Source of the DNA: Staphylococcus sp. 17KM0847
GTDB taxonomy: Bacteria > Bacillota > Bacilli > Staphylococcales > Staphylococcaceae
Direction: 5' to 3'
Assembly: GCF_013463155.1 (NCBI RefSeq)
Contig: NZ_CP040781.1
Span: forward strand, 1,736,001 to 1,800,000
Length of the DNA: 64,000 nt
Numbering within the stretch: position 1 is the stretch's first letter; each line of letters begins with the position of its first letter. Below are positions 38,932 to 48,461 of the stretch, piece after piece. The position numbers and the translations under genes were made by a program. The notes below the pieces were generated by a model. That model was given only the letters and a program-made list of their open reading frames with translations. It did no database searches and was not told the origin of the DNA.

Positions 38932-39606
38932 ATGATACAAGCAACTGAAAAAGTAGCAGATGTTGTAACGAAATATCCGAAAACAGCGGATGTCTTCCGT
39001 AAATATGGTATTGACTTTTGTTGTGGTGGACAAGTTTCTATCGATACAGCTGCTTCAGATAACAAACGTGTTGATATAGATACTTTATTACCTGAATTAG
39101 AAGAAGCAAGTAAAATCCAAGGAGAAGGCATTAACCCAAGCTATTTAGATGTTCCATCTCTAATCCAATATATTGAAGCACGCTATCACGAAACATTAAG
39201 AGAAGAGTTCAAACAGCTGACACCTTATGTGACAAAGTTAGCACGCGTTCATGGGCCAAATCATGCTTATTTAGTAGAACTCAAAGAACTGTATGATACT
39301 TTTAAATCTGGAATGTTAACACATACTGATGAAGAAGATACAGAAACTTTCCCTAAACTGATTAAGGCTCATAATGGGGAAACAGTCGAAGACCTTGACG
39401 CTGCCATTCAATCACTTGTAGACGATCACAACGGTACTGGTGAATTATTAGAAAAAATGCGCAAACTTACAAATGACTATCAACCACCTATGGAAGCATG
39501 TGGAACTTGGCGTCTAGTATATCATCGTCTTGAAGCACTAGAACAAGAAACACATGCACATGTACACCTTGAAAATCATGTACTTTTCCCAAAAGTACAA
39601 CAATAA
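38932..39606 (+). CDS. scdA: Iron-sulfur cluster repair di-iron protein ScdA (RIC/YtfE)
   Basis: 224 residues. An N-terminal ScdA_N domain with [13 protein letters not shown] (residues 22-34) and a hemerythrin-like C-terminal part with conserved histidines and Glu ([47 protein letters not shown]) that hold the di-iron centre. Repairs Fe-S clusters damaged by NO and peroxide. Its upstream region holds a Fur-like box and repeats like those of the nitrate genes. Confidence 0.95.
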   Translation: MIQATEKVADVVTKYPKTADVFRKYGIDFCCGGQVSIDTAASDNKRVDIDTLLPELEEASKIQGEGINPSYLDVPSLIQYIEARYHETLREEFKQLTPYVTKLARVHGPNHAYLVELKELYDTFKSGMLTHTDEEDTETFPKLIKAHNGETVEDLDAAIQSLVDDHNGTGELLEKMRKLTNDYQPPMEACGTWRLVYHRLEALEQETHAHVHLENHVLFPKVQQ

Positions 39607-39706
39607 TCCATAAATATTAGTAAGTCAGTCAAAATGATTCATCATATTTTCTACAATGATGCAGTCTACATTCCCTATCCTCAATAGACATTGTAGATTG
39701 CTCGAC

Positions 39707-39772
39707 AAGAGGGTATGGTCATCCGTTCTTTTTAGTCGTTAAATACGGAAGACCATACCCTCTTAAATTTTT
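39707..39772. terminator. Strong hairpin after scdA
   Basis: AAGAGGGTATGGTC-(A)-TCCGT pairs with ACGGA-(A)-GACCATACCCTCTT followed by AAATTTTT. A second, looser inverted repeat TCTACAATG/CATTGTAGA lies just upstream (39650-39697). Confidence 0.8.
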
Positions 39773-39800
39773 AATCATCTTCTCTCCGCCACACGATGAT

Positions 39801-40337
39801 TTAATGCGCCGATTGACTCGCTCTCATCTTTAAATTTTCAAACGCAACTTGAAATAGAAGGATCAGCAACATATGTGAATGGTGCGTTGTATCGATATTT
39901 AGATGATGCTCTGTTCTTATTTTGAAATAGCTCGATTTCGTTGTCATAACCTCGTGAGCGTCATGTAAATCCCTTACAGTCATATGATGTGACATGATAC
40001 CCGTCTGCCATTTAAGATGATGACCCTTAAAGTCACTATATTTCAATTGCAAACGAAAAATGTTCATTTCTGTCTTAAAACATCCTATTTTTTTATGATT
40101 ATGATACACATCCCAAGTCGGACGAAATAGACTTTTCCACCCTTTTTGATATTTGACATCATACAATTCTTGACCGTCTGTGATTTCAAATTCTTGTCTC
40201 ATCGCTCGGAGCCAAGTCCCCAATATATGACCCTGCCTTTGCGTACGCATCATCATAACATTGTGCTCATTTTCATCGTAAATCGGGATTTCTTTAGTGG
40301 ACATATTTCTAAAATGATCTTGATAATGATATCGCAT
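39801..40337 (-). CDS. Tubby C-terminal/LURP-like protein (tentative)
   Basis: 178 residues. Rich in beta-type alternation, His and aromatic residues, no signal peptide; the end (MLLILLFQVAFENLKM) is hydrophobic. It fits the staphylococcal 'tubby C-terminal domain-like' proteins, with no known function in bacteria. ATG 40337 is five bases after GGAGGG (an ATG at 40340 is nearer to it) and shares one base with the glycerate kinase stop (TGATG), so the two are co-translated. Confidence 0.55.
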   Translation of the reverse strand: MRYHYQDHFRNMSTKEIPIYDENEHNVMMMRTQRQGHILGTWLRAMRQEFEITDGQELYDVKYQKGWKSLFRPTWDVYHNHKKIGCFKTEMNIFRLQLKYSDFKGHHLKWQTGIMSHHMTVRDLHDAHEVMTTKSSYFKIRTEHHLNIDTTHHSHMLLILLFQVAFENLKMRASQSAH

Positions 40338-41488
40338 CATATCCCTCCTCCTTGTAACAATTGATAAAACCGAGCCATATTGGCTGCCCAGCGCTTTAAA
40401 GCCTCTTGCCCTTCTGCTAGTGCCTCTTCCAATGAACTTGGACCTTTCGATAAGCTATATACTGCATCAATACCACAATCATACAATGCTTCGTAACCTT
40501 TGCCAATTGTACCGGCTACTGCAATAACGGGCTTATGATACTTTTTGGCAGCACGCGCTACGCCCAAGGGTGTCTTACCAAAAACCGTCTGCCCATCGAT
40601 ACATCCTTCCCCTGTAATAACCAAATCACAGTTCAACGCATAATGACTAAAATTCGTTGCTTCTAACACAATATCAATACCACTTCGCAAGTTAGCTGAT
40701 AAACATGCGAGTAAAGCTGTTCCCAGTCCCCCTGCTGCTCCAGCTCCTGCTATATGTGCTACATTCTTTCCAAGTTGTTGTTGAATGACATCATGATACC
40801 GGGTCAAAGCAGCCTCCAATATAGGCGCTGTTTCTGAAGTTACACCTTTTTGTCGCCCATAAACAGCCGTCGCTCCATTGTCACCCAGCAATGGATTAGT
40901 TACATCACAAGCTACATCAAATGTGACATTGGCAATTCTTGGGTCTATATGAGTAATGTCGATATTAACAAGTTGTTGCAATGCTGCGCCACCAAAGGGA
41001 ATTTCTTGTCCTTGTTTATCTTTTAATCGCACACCAAGTGCTTGTAAGAATCCCGCACCACCATCATTGGTCGCACTCCCACCTATTCCAAGAATAATAT
41101 GTGAGACCCCCTGATTAAGTGCATCTCTCACAAGCTCTCCCGTACCATAGGTCGTTGTGCGTAATGGATCTCGTGTTTCTCGGGTTAATAAATCTATGCC
41201 TGACGCTGCTGCTGTTTCTATTACTGCTGTTTGTCCATGATTCACAAGACTGTACTGTGCTTGAATAGGATAACCTAATGGATTGGTTACTTCCACAGTA
41301 ATACGTGTACCTCCTAATGCATCATGCAACGATTGGGTCGTTCCTTCTCCACCATCTGCCATAGGAATTTTATAATAAGACCACGATGTCCCTAAAACAG
41401 ACTTCCATCCCTCTTCAATCGCCTGTGCTGCTTCCATCGCAGTCATACATCCTTTAAACGAGTCAGGTGCAATCAATAGTCTTTTCAT
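40337..41488 (-). CDS. glxK: Glycerate kinase
   Basis: 383 residues; GlxK/GarK family. Starts with MKRLLIAPDSFKGCMTA, then GEGTTQSLHDALGG, GIGGSATNDGGAGFLQALG (about 130-150), GAGAAGGLG and VITGEGCIDGQT. Phosphorylates D-glycerate to 2- or 3-phosphoglycerate, feeding glycolysis. Good AGAGGAGG site. Co-transcribed with the tubby-like gene; an MFS carrier of the acid-sugar type lies 2 kb away. Confidence 0.93.
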   Translation of the reverse strand: MKRLLIAPDSFKGCMTAMEAAQAIEEGWKSVLGTSWSYYKIPMADGGEGTTQSLHDALGGTRITVEVTNPLGYPIQAQYSLVNHGQTAVIETAAASGIDLLTRETRDPLRTTTYGTGELVRDALNQGVSHIILGIGGSATNDGGAGFLQALGVRLKDKQGQEIPFGGAALQQLVNIDITHIDPRIANVTFDVACDVTNPLLGDNGATAVYGRQKGVTSETAPILEAALTRYHDVIQQQLGKNVAHIAGAGAAGGLGTALLACLSANLRSGIDIVLEATNFSHYALNCDLVITGEGCIDGQTVFGKTPLGVARAAKKYHKPVIAVAGTIGKGYEALYDCGIDAVYSLSKGPSSLEEALAEGQEALKRWAANMARFYQLLQGGGI

Positions 41489-41549
41489 TACTTATCCTCC
41501 TCTATAAAATGAATGACCCATCATCAAAAATTTTGATATTTAATCCTTC

Positions 41550-41592
41550 TAAAAATAGCATCCACTCACGTGACAACGCTCATGGATGCTAT
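41550..41592 (-). terminator. Terminator of srtA
   Basis: On the minus strand ATAGCATCCA pairs with TGGATGCTAT, then TTTTTAG, immediately beyond the sortase stop. Confidence 0.85.
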
Positions 41593-41617
41593 CTCTCATA
41601 TTGATTAAAACCCTAGC

Positions 41618-42211
41618 TTAGGCCGCTTCTGCAACATAAATACTACGTTTTAACCATTGTCCTGTATCCGGATCAAAGTCATCACACGTAATTAATGTTA
41701 ATTGATCCTTATCTTTTTTCATTTCTTCTAATACTTCAACTTGGCTTGGATCTACATCTTTAATCGATGTAATCTTATACTTTCGCGTTTCGCTCCCCAC
41801 TGTAAACGTCACCTTATCTCCTTTTTTCGCCTTATGTAAATCTGTAAATTGATTATAGAGGTTATAATCTGTATGACCTGCAATCGAAATATTTTGGTCT
41901 GTCAAAGACTCCTCTTCTTCTGCAAATGCTACACCTCTATCCAATTGTTCTGGCGTTGCTGGCCCAGGATACACGGCTTCTTCAATGTTCACAGAAGGTA
42001 TACGTAACACACCAACTACTTTAGATTTATCTTTAGGAACTTCCGTAACTTTATTGTCTTGCTTTTGTGATGTTTCATATTGCTCAATCTTTTCATCATT
42101 TTCGCGCTGTACAAAATAACTATCAATTTTAGGCTTAAATACTAAATATAGTCCCCCTATTATCAATGCAATACCCATAAGCGGAATAAATATTTTTTTT
42201 AACGTCTTCAT
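41618..42211 (-). CDS. srtA: Sortase A (class A transpeptidase)
   Basis: 197 residues from ATG 42211 (AAGGAAGGACAAG upstream; the GTG at 42229 is not used). N-terminal membrane anchor (about 7-25), then the sortase barrel with catalytic H113 (IAGHTDYN), C176 (LITCDD) and R189 (WLKRSIYVA). Cleaves LPXTG proteins between Thr and Gly and links them to the peptidoglycan; the LPETG protein at 63011 is one likely substrate. Single gene. Confidence 0.95.
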   Translation of the reverse strand: MKTLKKIFIPLMGIALIIGGLYLVFKPKIDSYFVQRENDEKIEQYETSQKQDNKVTEVPKDKSKVVGVLRIPSVNIEEAVYPGPATPEQLDRGVAFAEEEESLTDQNISIAGHTDYNLYNQFTDLHKAKKGDKVTFTVGSETRKYKITSIKDVDPSQVEVLEEMKKDKDQLTLITCDDFDPDTGQWLKRSIYVAEAA

Positions 42212-42374
42212 CTTGTCCTTCCTTTTCACTCTAAAATATATATGCCTATTCTACCACAATACAGCAAAAGGCAATACAATTCATACCACTCATGATTAAG
42301 CCTAAGCACACTTCTTCAAGTACAAATATGTTAAACTCTAATTGAAATCCACTCACGTAAAGGAGCTCGCAATC

Positions 42375-42929
42375 ATGACGGAAAAAGAAAAAATGTTATC
42401 AGGTCAACGCTATCAACCCAACGATGACACATTAGTAGCTGATCGGTCATACATAGAACAACAACTTCGTAAATTCCATACACTTGAAACAGCCTCAGAA
42501 CGCCAAGGTTTTTTAAAACCCCTACTTGGAAAAACTGGAAAGTCTTTTACTTTTGTCCCACCTATACATATGGATTATGGCTTTAATATTCATTTAGGTG
42601 AAAATTTTTATGCCAATACCCACACAACATGGCTAGATGTTGCGCCCATTTATGTAGGTCATAATGTAAAAATCGGTCCGAATGTTCAGATTATCACAGT
42701 AAATCACCCTATTGATCCCATCGAGCGTCGAACAGGTGTAGAACAAGGGAAAAGTATTCATATTGAAGATGATGTTTGGATTGGTGCAGGCGCTATCCTT
42801 TTACCGGGGGTAACCATTGGTGAAGGAGCAACGGTTGCTGCCGGTAGCATTGTCACAAAAGACGTCGCACCCCAAACAGTAGTAGCCGGTAACCCTGCCA
42901 AATGTATAAAATCACTTTCCAATCTTTAA
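42375..42929 (+). CDS. Sugar O-acetyltransferase (maltose/galactoside type)
   Basis: 184 residues from ATG 42375 (AAAGGAG at nine bases). N-terminal Mac domain (EKEKMLSGQRYQPNDDTL) then left-handed beta-helix hexapeptide repeats (e.g. VGHNVKIGPNVQIITVNHP, DVWIGAGAILLPGVTIG). The His in NHP is catalytic. Acetylates sugars such as maltose or galactosides with acetyl-CoA; physiological role uncertain. Monocistronic. Confidence 0.9.
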   Translation: MTEKEKMLSGQRYQPNDDTLVADRSYIEQQLRKFHTLETASERQGFLKPLLGKTGKSFTFVPPIHMDYGFNIHLGENFYANTHTTWLDVAPIYVGHNVKIGPNVQIITVNHPIDPIERRTGVEQGKSIHIEDDVWIGAGAILLPGVTIGEGATVAAGSIVTKDVAPQTVVAGNPAKCIKSLSNL

Positions 42930-42930
42930 C

Positions 42931-42987
42931 AAAAAATACGCCTTAAACATGCCATTCTCCAATGACGTGTTTAAGACGTATTTTTTA
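42931..42987. terminator. Bidirectional terminator
   Basis: AAAATACG-CTTAAACA pairs with TGTTTAAG-CGTATTTTTT between convergent genes. Confidence 0.88.
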
Positions 42988-43001
42988 TAAAGTTATTACT
43001 A

Positions 43002-44273
43002 TTATGCTTTTGATTCGTCTCTAATAAGTGGCTGATCTGGTTTAACAAAGAACCATAATGCTACTGCAATTACTACTAAAATAAGCATTAAACGCAATGT
43101 TGTAGGCCAACCTACGATAGTTGCAAGATATCCTGCAATAATCGGACTTAACATTGCACCGATATTCCCCCATAAATTCATCCAACCTGATACTGTTCCT
43201 GAAAAATTACGCCCCAAGTCTGTCGCTGATGCCCAGCTCATTACCATAGATAAACCGACACCACCTAAACATAACGACATCCAGAAAATATTCATTACTA
43301 ATGTATCAGCCATTACCGCGAAGTTTAGTGAAATACCAAAAACGATAAACCCAACAATTGCGATAGATGCACGTGCGATAAAACGTGATTTCCCTGCACT
43401 TAAAATTTTATCTGAAATTGCACCACCTGCCATGATCAAAATAAACATTAAGAACCATGGAATACCTGCAATTTTACTCATTGTTAAATTATCAATATGG
43501 AATGTTTCCATCAAATATGTAGGTAACCAAATTAAAAATAATGTAATTACAAATTGAACAATAAAATACTGCGCTGCAATTGCATAAAAACTAAAACGTG
43601 TGAAGAAAGTTCCCCAAGGTGCTGATGATTTATCAGTTGAAACAACATCACGATTTTCCATAATAAATTGTTTTTCTGCTTCATTTACCATTTTATGATG
43701 TTCAGGTAAATCTTTTGCAATGATTGCCCATAAAATTGCAATTAAGAAACCAATAAAACCAAAAATGTAAAATACTGCTTGCCAACCAAAAGTAGTGTAA
43801 ATTGCAACCGTAATAAATGGCGCTAGAACTGGTCCAAAATATGAACCTGCTAATAACGCACTTGCAGCACGTCCTTTTTCATTTTTACTGAACCAATGTG
43901 TATTAAATACTGCATTGGATGGGTACATTGGTGCTTCCCCTACACCAAATAAGAAACGTACAAAATACAATAAACCATGATTTTTAACTAAACCTGTAAA
44001 GATAGTGAAGGCACTCCACCATACTAACGCAATGGTAAGCATTTTCTTAGGTCCAAACTTTTCAGCTAAAATTCCCGATGGGACTTGCATTAAGGCATAA
44101 CCTAGTGAAAATAATGACGCTAATAAACCAAATTGCGTCTTTGTTAAATTTAAATCTTCCATCATTGGAACGGCAATATATGAGATATTCGCTCTATCCA
44201 TATAAGCAATAACTCCAATAAGGAAAAACATTGCTGCAAACATCCAACGGATATTTGTTCTTTTTTGACTCAT
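43002..44273 (-). CDS. ACS-family MFS transporter (glucarate/galactonate type)
   Basis: 423 residues, twelve helices. The N-terminal FLIGVIAYMDRANISYIAVP signature is that of the anion:cation symporter family (GudP, DgoT, ExuT), which import acid sugars such as glucarate, galactarate or galactonate. ATG 44273 follows AAAGCGGGGTTAAAATT. A near-perfect cre and a Rex-like site lie upstream. Together with glycerate kinase it could feed acid-sugar catabolism, but the middle enzymes are not in the window. Confidence 0.82.
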   Translation of the reverse strand: MSQKRTNIRWMFAAMFFLIGVIAYMDRANISYIAVPMMEDLNLTKTQFGLLASLFSLGYALMQVPSGILAEKFGPKKMLTIALVWWSAFTIFTGLVKNHGLLYFVRFLFGVGEAPMYPSNAVFNTHWFSKNEKGRAASALLAGSYFGPVLAPFITVAIYTTFGWQAVFYIFGFIGFLIAILWAIIAKDLPEHHKMVNEAEKQFIMENRDVVSTDKSSAPWGTFFTRFSFYAIAAQYFIVQFVITLFLIWLPTYLMETFHIDNLTMSKIAGIPWFLMFILIMAGGAISDKILSAGKSRFIARASIAIVGFIVFGISLNFAVMADTLVMNIFWMSLCLGGVGLSMVMSWASATDLGRNFSGTVSGWMNLWGNIGAMLSPIIAGYLATIVGWPTTLRLMLILVVIAVALWFFVKPDQPLIRDESKA

Positions 44274-44342
44274 AATTTTAACCCCGCTTTCATTAGGTCA
44301 TCAGATGACCTTTAAAACTAGCATTTAGAATATACCACAGCC

Positions 44343-44356
44343 CGAAAACGTTTACA
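44343..44356 (-). promoter_or_regulatory. cre-like site before the ACS transporter
   Basis: Minus strand TGTAAACGTTTTCG matches 13 of 14 cre positions. Confidence 0.6.
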
Positions 44357-44391
44357 AGAAAATTTTAAATTGATATAATAGTATTTTTGCA

Positions 44392-44409
44392 TTGTGCAAA
44401 ATATCACAA
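44392..44409. promoter_or_regulatory. Rex-like site between the ACS transporter and fbp
   Basis: TTGTGC-AAAATA-TCACAA differs from the Rex palindrome at one position; which of the two divergent genes it would serve is unclear. Confidence 0.4.
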
Positions 44410-44690
44410 TAAAACTACTATCATGCTCAATCTTTCAATGCTTTCATTCGTTTTACAAACTGTGTGGTTTATACAAAATTATATTATTGTAAAATAGCAT
44501 CGACTCTATAACTACTTCTAATACAATTCCTATCAATATGTGAATATGCACAGTCTTTTTAATGTTACGTTTTTCTTTCAGTCATTCTATATTTTCAATT
44601 ACTCGGCCGCTTTTTAATTTTAACGTGTTAGACCTAAATTGTTCGAAATATGTTAATTCACCCGAAAGACAGAATGTGGTTTAATAGAGG

Positions 44691-44704
44691 TGGAAGCGCT
44701 TAAA
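44691..44704 (+). promoter_or_regulatory. cre-like site before fbp
   Basis: TGGAAGCGCTTAAA matches 13 of 14 cre positions, in the leader of fbp. The rest of the 44274-44690 gap is AT-rich promoter DNA. Confidence 0.45.
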
Positions 44705-44737
44705 ATACATAAAATAATTATAAGAGGTGTCAACACC

Positions 44738-46693
44738 ATGCATTCAGCAAAAGAAACAGAACTTAAAAAGCAATATCTCGACTTGCTCGCTGAAAAGTAT
44801 GATTCAGAAGAAAAGGTTGCAACCGAACTGATTAGTCTTGCATCTATTTTAGAACTCCCCAAGGGAACAGAACATTTTGTCAGTGACTTACATGGCGAAT
44901 ATCATGCATTTCAACACGTATTGCGCAATGGTTCTGGAAATATTCAATCCAAAATCCATGATATTTTTGATGAGCGACTCTCCCATGATGACATCAATGA
45001 GCTCATCGCTTTAGTCTATTACCCTGAAGATAAAATCAAGCGTATTAAAGCAAACTTTATGTCTAAAGATGCGCGTAATCAGTGGTATGAAGATACGATT
45101 AAACAACTTCTCGAACTCGTTACGTACACATCATCTAAATACACACGTTCTAAACTGAGAAAAGCTCTACCTGAACAATATGTATTTATTATTGAAGAAT
45201 TACTGTATAAGACGAATCGCTATAATAATAAAAGTAATTATTACTCTACTATTATTCATCAAGTGATTGATCTCAATCAGGCTGACAAACTGATTACCGG
45301 ACTGTCTAATACCATTCAACGCCTTGTTGTCGATCATTTACATGTTGTGGGCGATATTTATGATCGTGGTCCACATCCTGATAAAATCATGGACACATTA
45401 ATCGACTATCATTCCGTTGATATTCAATGGGGCAATCACGATGTACTATGGATGGGTGCATATTCAGGTTCTAAAGTTTGTCTTGCTAATTTACTACGCA
45501 TTTGTGCGCGCTATGACAATTTAGATATTATTGAAGATGCATATGGCATTAATTTACGTCCATTGCTGACTCTAGCAGAGAAGTATTATGATGATAATCC
45601 AGCTTTTCGTCCTAAAAAACATCCAGAGAAAACACCGTCTGCTTCAGAACAGTTACAGATTACAAAGATTCATCAAGCCATTGCGATAATTCAGTTCAAG
45701 CTTGAAGCACCTATTATTAAGCGTCGTCCCGAATTTGAAATGTCTTCACGCCTACTCCTTGATACAGTAGATTATCGCAATCAGACATTAAATATCAATG
45801 GTACTGTTTACAATTTAGAAAACACTTGCTTCAAAACTGTTGATCCGCGCAATCCCACTGCTTTGTTAGAAGAAGAACAAGAAGTGATTGACCGTCTGCT
45901 CATTGCTTTTCAAGAGTCAGAAAAGTTACGTCGTCATATTGACTTTTTAATGAAAAAAGGAAACTTATATTTACGCTACAACGGTAACTTATTAATTCAT
46001 GGCTGCATTCCAGTAGATGAAACAGGAAAAATGGAAGGTATGGTGATCGACGGGGAGTATGCTGCTGGTCGTGAATTGATCGATGTATTTGAAACCCATG
46101 TTCGTTATGCCTACGAACATCTTGATGAACAAGACGATATCTCAACTGACCTCGTATGGTATTTATGGACAGGTAAATACTCTTCACTCTTCGGAAAGCG
46201 TGCTATGACAACATTTGAACGCTATTTTATTAAAGATAAAACAACACACAAGGAAGAAAAAAATCCATATTATCATTTACGTGAACAAGAAGAATATGTG
46301 AAATATATGCTAGAAGAATTTGATATGGATCCCGAGCAAGGTCGTATTATTAATGGACATACCCCTGTCAAAGAACGTGATGGTGAAGACCCTATCAAAG
46401 CAAATGGTAAAATGCTTGTGATAGACGGTGGCTTTTCAAAAGCTTACCAGTCCACTACTGGTATTGCTGGCTATACACTACTCTACAATTCGTTCGGTAT
46501 GCAACTGGTCGCTCATCAAGAATTCAATTCCAAAGAAAATGTTTTAGAGACAGGTGAAGATGAACTTTCTGTTCGTCGTGTTGTGGATGAAGAATTAGAA
46601 CGTAAGTTAATTCGTGATACAAATAAAGGACTTGAGCTACAAAAAGAAATCGATATGCTTAAAGCGTTAATGACATATCGTTATATGAAATAG
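44738..46693 (+). CDS. fbp: Fructose-1,6-bisphosphatase, class III
   Basis: 651 residues from ATG 44738 (AGAGGTG at eight bases), near the usual 650 of the Firmicutes type. Metallophosphatase features: [18 protein letters not shown] (about 45-62), [14 protein letters not shown] and [11 protein letters not shown] in the 205-245 region, and C-terminal [12 protein letters not shown]. Hydrolyses fructose-1,6-bisphosphate in gluconeogenesis. A cre-like site in its leader fits glucose repression. Confidence 0.96.
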   Translation: MHSAKETELKKQYLDLLAEKYDSEEKVATELISLASILELPKGTEHFVSDLHGEYHAFQHVLRNGSGNIQSKIHDIFDERLSHDDINELIALVYYPEDKIKRIKANFMSKDARNQWYEDTIKQLLELVTYTSSKYTRSKLRKALPEQYVFIIEELLYKTNRYNNKSNYYSTIIHQVIDLNQADKLITGLSNTIQRLVVDHLHVVGDIYDRGPHPDKIMDTLIDYHSVDIQWGNHDVLWMGAYSGSKVCLANLLRICARYDNLDIIEDAYGINLRPLLTLAEKYYDDNPAFRPKKHPEKTPSASEQLQITKIHQAIAIIQFKLEAPIIKRRPEFEMSSRLLLDTVDYRNQTLNINGTVYNLENTCFKTVDPRNPTALLEEEQEVIDRLLIAFQESEKLRRHIDFLMKKGNLYLRYNGNLLIHGCIPVDETGKMEGMVIDGEYAAGRELIDVFETHVRYAYEHLDEQDDISTDLVWYLWTGKYSSLFGKRAMTTFERYFIKDKTTHKEEKNPYYHLREQEEYVKYMLEEFDMDPEQGRIINGHTPVKERDGEDPIKANGKMLVIDGGFSKAYQSTTGIAGYTLLYNSFGMQLVAHQEFNSKENVLETGEDELSVRRVVDEELERKLIRDTNKGLELQKEIDMLKALMTYRYMK

Positions 46694-46711
46694 ATACTAA
46701 AATTAAATATT

Positions 46712-46770
46712 GGCAATAGCAGTTTGGATTCAAGGTGATATCATACAATCCGACTGTCTATTGCCTTTTT
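46712..46770 (+). terminator. Terminator of fbp
   Basis: GGCAATAG-(C)-AGT...GGATT pairs with AATCC...ACT-CTATTGCC, then TTTTTAATT. Confidence 0.8.
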
Positions 46771-46975
46771 AATTATTAAGAATATATTGTGTTATCTCCA
46801 CAAAACATAAATATGTCTCATTCTCTAATTTTTGTTAATTTCTTTAGTTTTAAGTAGATTTTTAGTGTTGAAAGATGTAAAATTTTATAGTGCGATTTTC
46901 AAACCTATTAAAACATCGCATCATTTCATAAATAAGCGATGATTTTACATTCTTTTGATATGTGTAATATAATAA

Positions 46976-46989
46976 TGAAAGCGTTTACT
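46976..46989 (+). promoter_or_regulatory. cre-like site before alsT
   Basis: TGAAAGCGTTTACT matches 13 of 14 cre positions and lies 31 bases before the proposed start. Confidence 0.6.
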
Positions 46990-47019
46990 TATGAAGTGAA
47001 TAAACTGGAGGGGTTATGT

Positions 47020-48402
47020 GTGTTAGAAATCCTAGAAAAAATTAATGGGCTCTTATGGGGGGCACCAAGTTTAATTTTATTATCAGGGACAGGATTATTT
47101 TTAACATTTGTTCTGAAAGGAATGCAGTTTACTAAGTTATTACATGCATTTAAACTGGCTTTTATTCCTGACAAAAAAGATGCTGAAAGCGAAGGAGATA
47201 TTAGTAACTTTAAAGCATTAATGACATCACTTGCCGGTATGATTGGAAATGGGAACATCGCAGGGGTAGCGACTGCAGTGACGCTAGGTGGTCCCGGAGC
47301 AGTCTTCTGGATGTGGGTTGTTGGCTTACTCGGCATGACAACAAAATACGCCGAAGCCCTACTTGCGATGAAATATCGTGAACAAAATGCGAATGGTGAA
47401 TATTCGAGTGGTCCGATGTACTACATAGAAAAAGGATTGGGGCAACGATTTAAATTTTTAGCTGTTGCCTTTGCAATGTTTGGCGCATTTGCAGCATTGG
47501 GCATCGGCAATAGCGTACAATCTAATACAATCGCCGATGTCATGACTAATTCATTCAATGTCAGTGGCTTTATTACAGGTATTATTTTAGCTATTTTAAT
47601 CTCACTCATTATTTTCGGTGGGTTGAAACGTATCAGTAACGTAGCAGGGGTTTTCGTACCTATGATGGCTATTTTCTATATCGGGGCAGCTGTTACAATT
47701 ATTATTATCAACTATGACAAAATCATTCCAGCATTTGGATTGATTTTCCAATATGCATTCACACCTGTATCTGCTGCAGGCGGTTTTACAGGCATTATGG
47801 TAATGCAAGCTGTACAAAATGGTGTATCAAAAGGGATCTTTTCAAACGAAGCCGGACTCGGTACAGTTGCACTTATTTCAGGTAATGCCAAATCAGGTCA
47901 TCCTGCGATTCAAGCACTTGTCGCTATGACAGGTACATTTATTGTAACGATCGTCGTGTGTACAATGACTGCCCTCGTATTACTTGTAACAGGTTTCTGG
48001 GATCCAACAGGCGGCTTATTATCTGGCGTTCAACATGATCCTAATTTAGAAGCTGGCGCATTAACAAGTGTTGCATTTGGTTCAAGCCTCGGTACACTGG
48101 GTGAGTATGTCGTATCACTCTCTGTTATCTTCTTTGGCTTTTCAACAATTATCGCTTGGTTTGTATATGGTGCAAAATGTTTCGAATATCTATTCGGTGT
48201 GAAGTATGTTATGCTTTACGGCGTTGTTTATGTTGCTGCAACTTTTATTGGCACAGTGGCAGACTTACGTACAGTATGGCTCTTTGCAGATACAGCCAAT
48301 GCTATGATGATGATTCCAAACTTAATTGGTATTTTACTATTGTATAAAGTCATCCGAAAAGAAACTGATGATTACTTCAAACCCTCTACACGTAGAGCAT
48401 AA
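47020..48402 (+). CDS. alsT: Sodium:alanine/glycine symporter (AGCS family)
   Basis: 460 residues from GTG 47020, six bases after GGAGGGG; the longer frame from 46939 crosses the promoter and cre site. About ten helices. AGCS signature regions: GNGNIAGVATAVTLGGPGAVFWMWV (about 75-100) and FSNEAGLGTVALISGNAKS (about 265-285). Imports alanine, glycine or serine with Na+. Terminator immediately follows. Confidence 0.92.
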   Translation: MLEILEKINGLLWGAPSLILLSGTGLFLTFVLKGMQFTKLLHAFKLAFIPDKKDAESEGDISNFKALMTSLAGMIGNGNIAGVATAVTLGGPGAVFWMWVVGLLGMTTKYAEALLAMKYREQNANGEYSSGPMYYIEKGLGQRFKFLAVAFAMFGAFAALGIGNSVQSNTIADVMTNSFNVSGFITGIILAILISLIIFGGLKRISNVAGVFVPMMAIFYIGAAVTIIIINYDKIIPAFGLIFQYAFTPVSAAGGFTGIMVMQAVQNGVSKGIFSNEAGLGTVALISGNAKSGHPAIQALVAMTGTFIVTIVVCTMTALVLLVTGFWDPTGGLLSGVQHDPNLEAGALTSVAFGSSLGTLGEYVVSLSVIFFGFSTIIAWFVYGAKCFEYLFGVKYVMLYGVVYVAATFIGTVADLRTVWLFADTANAMMMIPNLIGILLLYKVIRKETDDYFKPSTRRA

Positions 48403-48414
48403 TATTTCAAATCT

Positions 48415-48461
48415 AAAAAGCGTTATAACGAGCTTTTACACGACTCGTTATAACGCTTTTT
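48415..48461. terminator. Bidirectional terminator
   Basis: AAAAAGCGTTATAACGAG pairs with CTCGTTATAACGCTTTTT, a perfect 18-base stem, between convergent genes. Confidence 0.92.
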
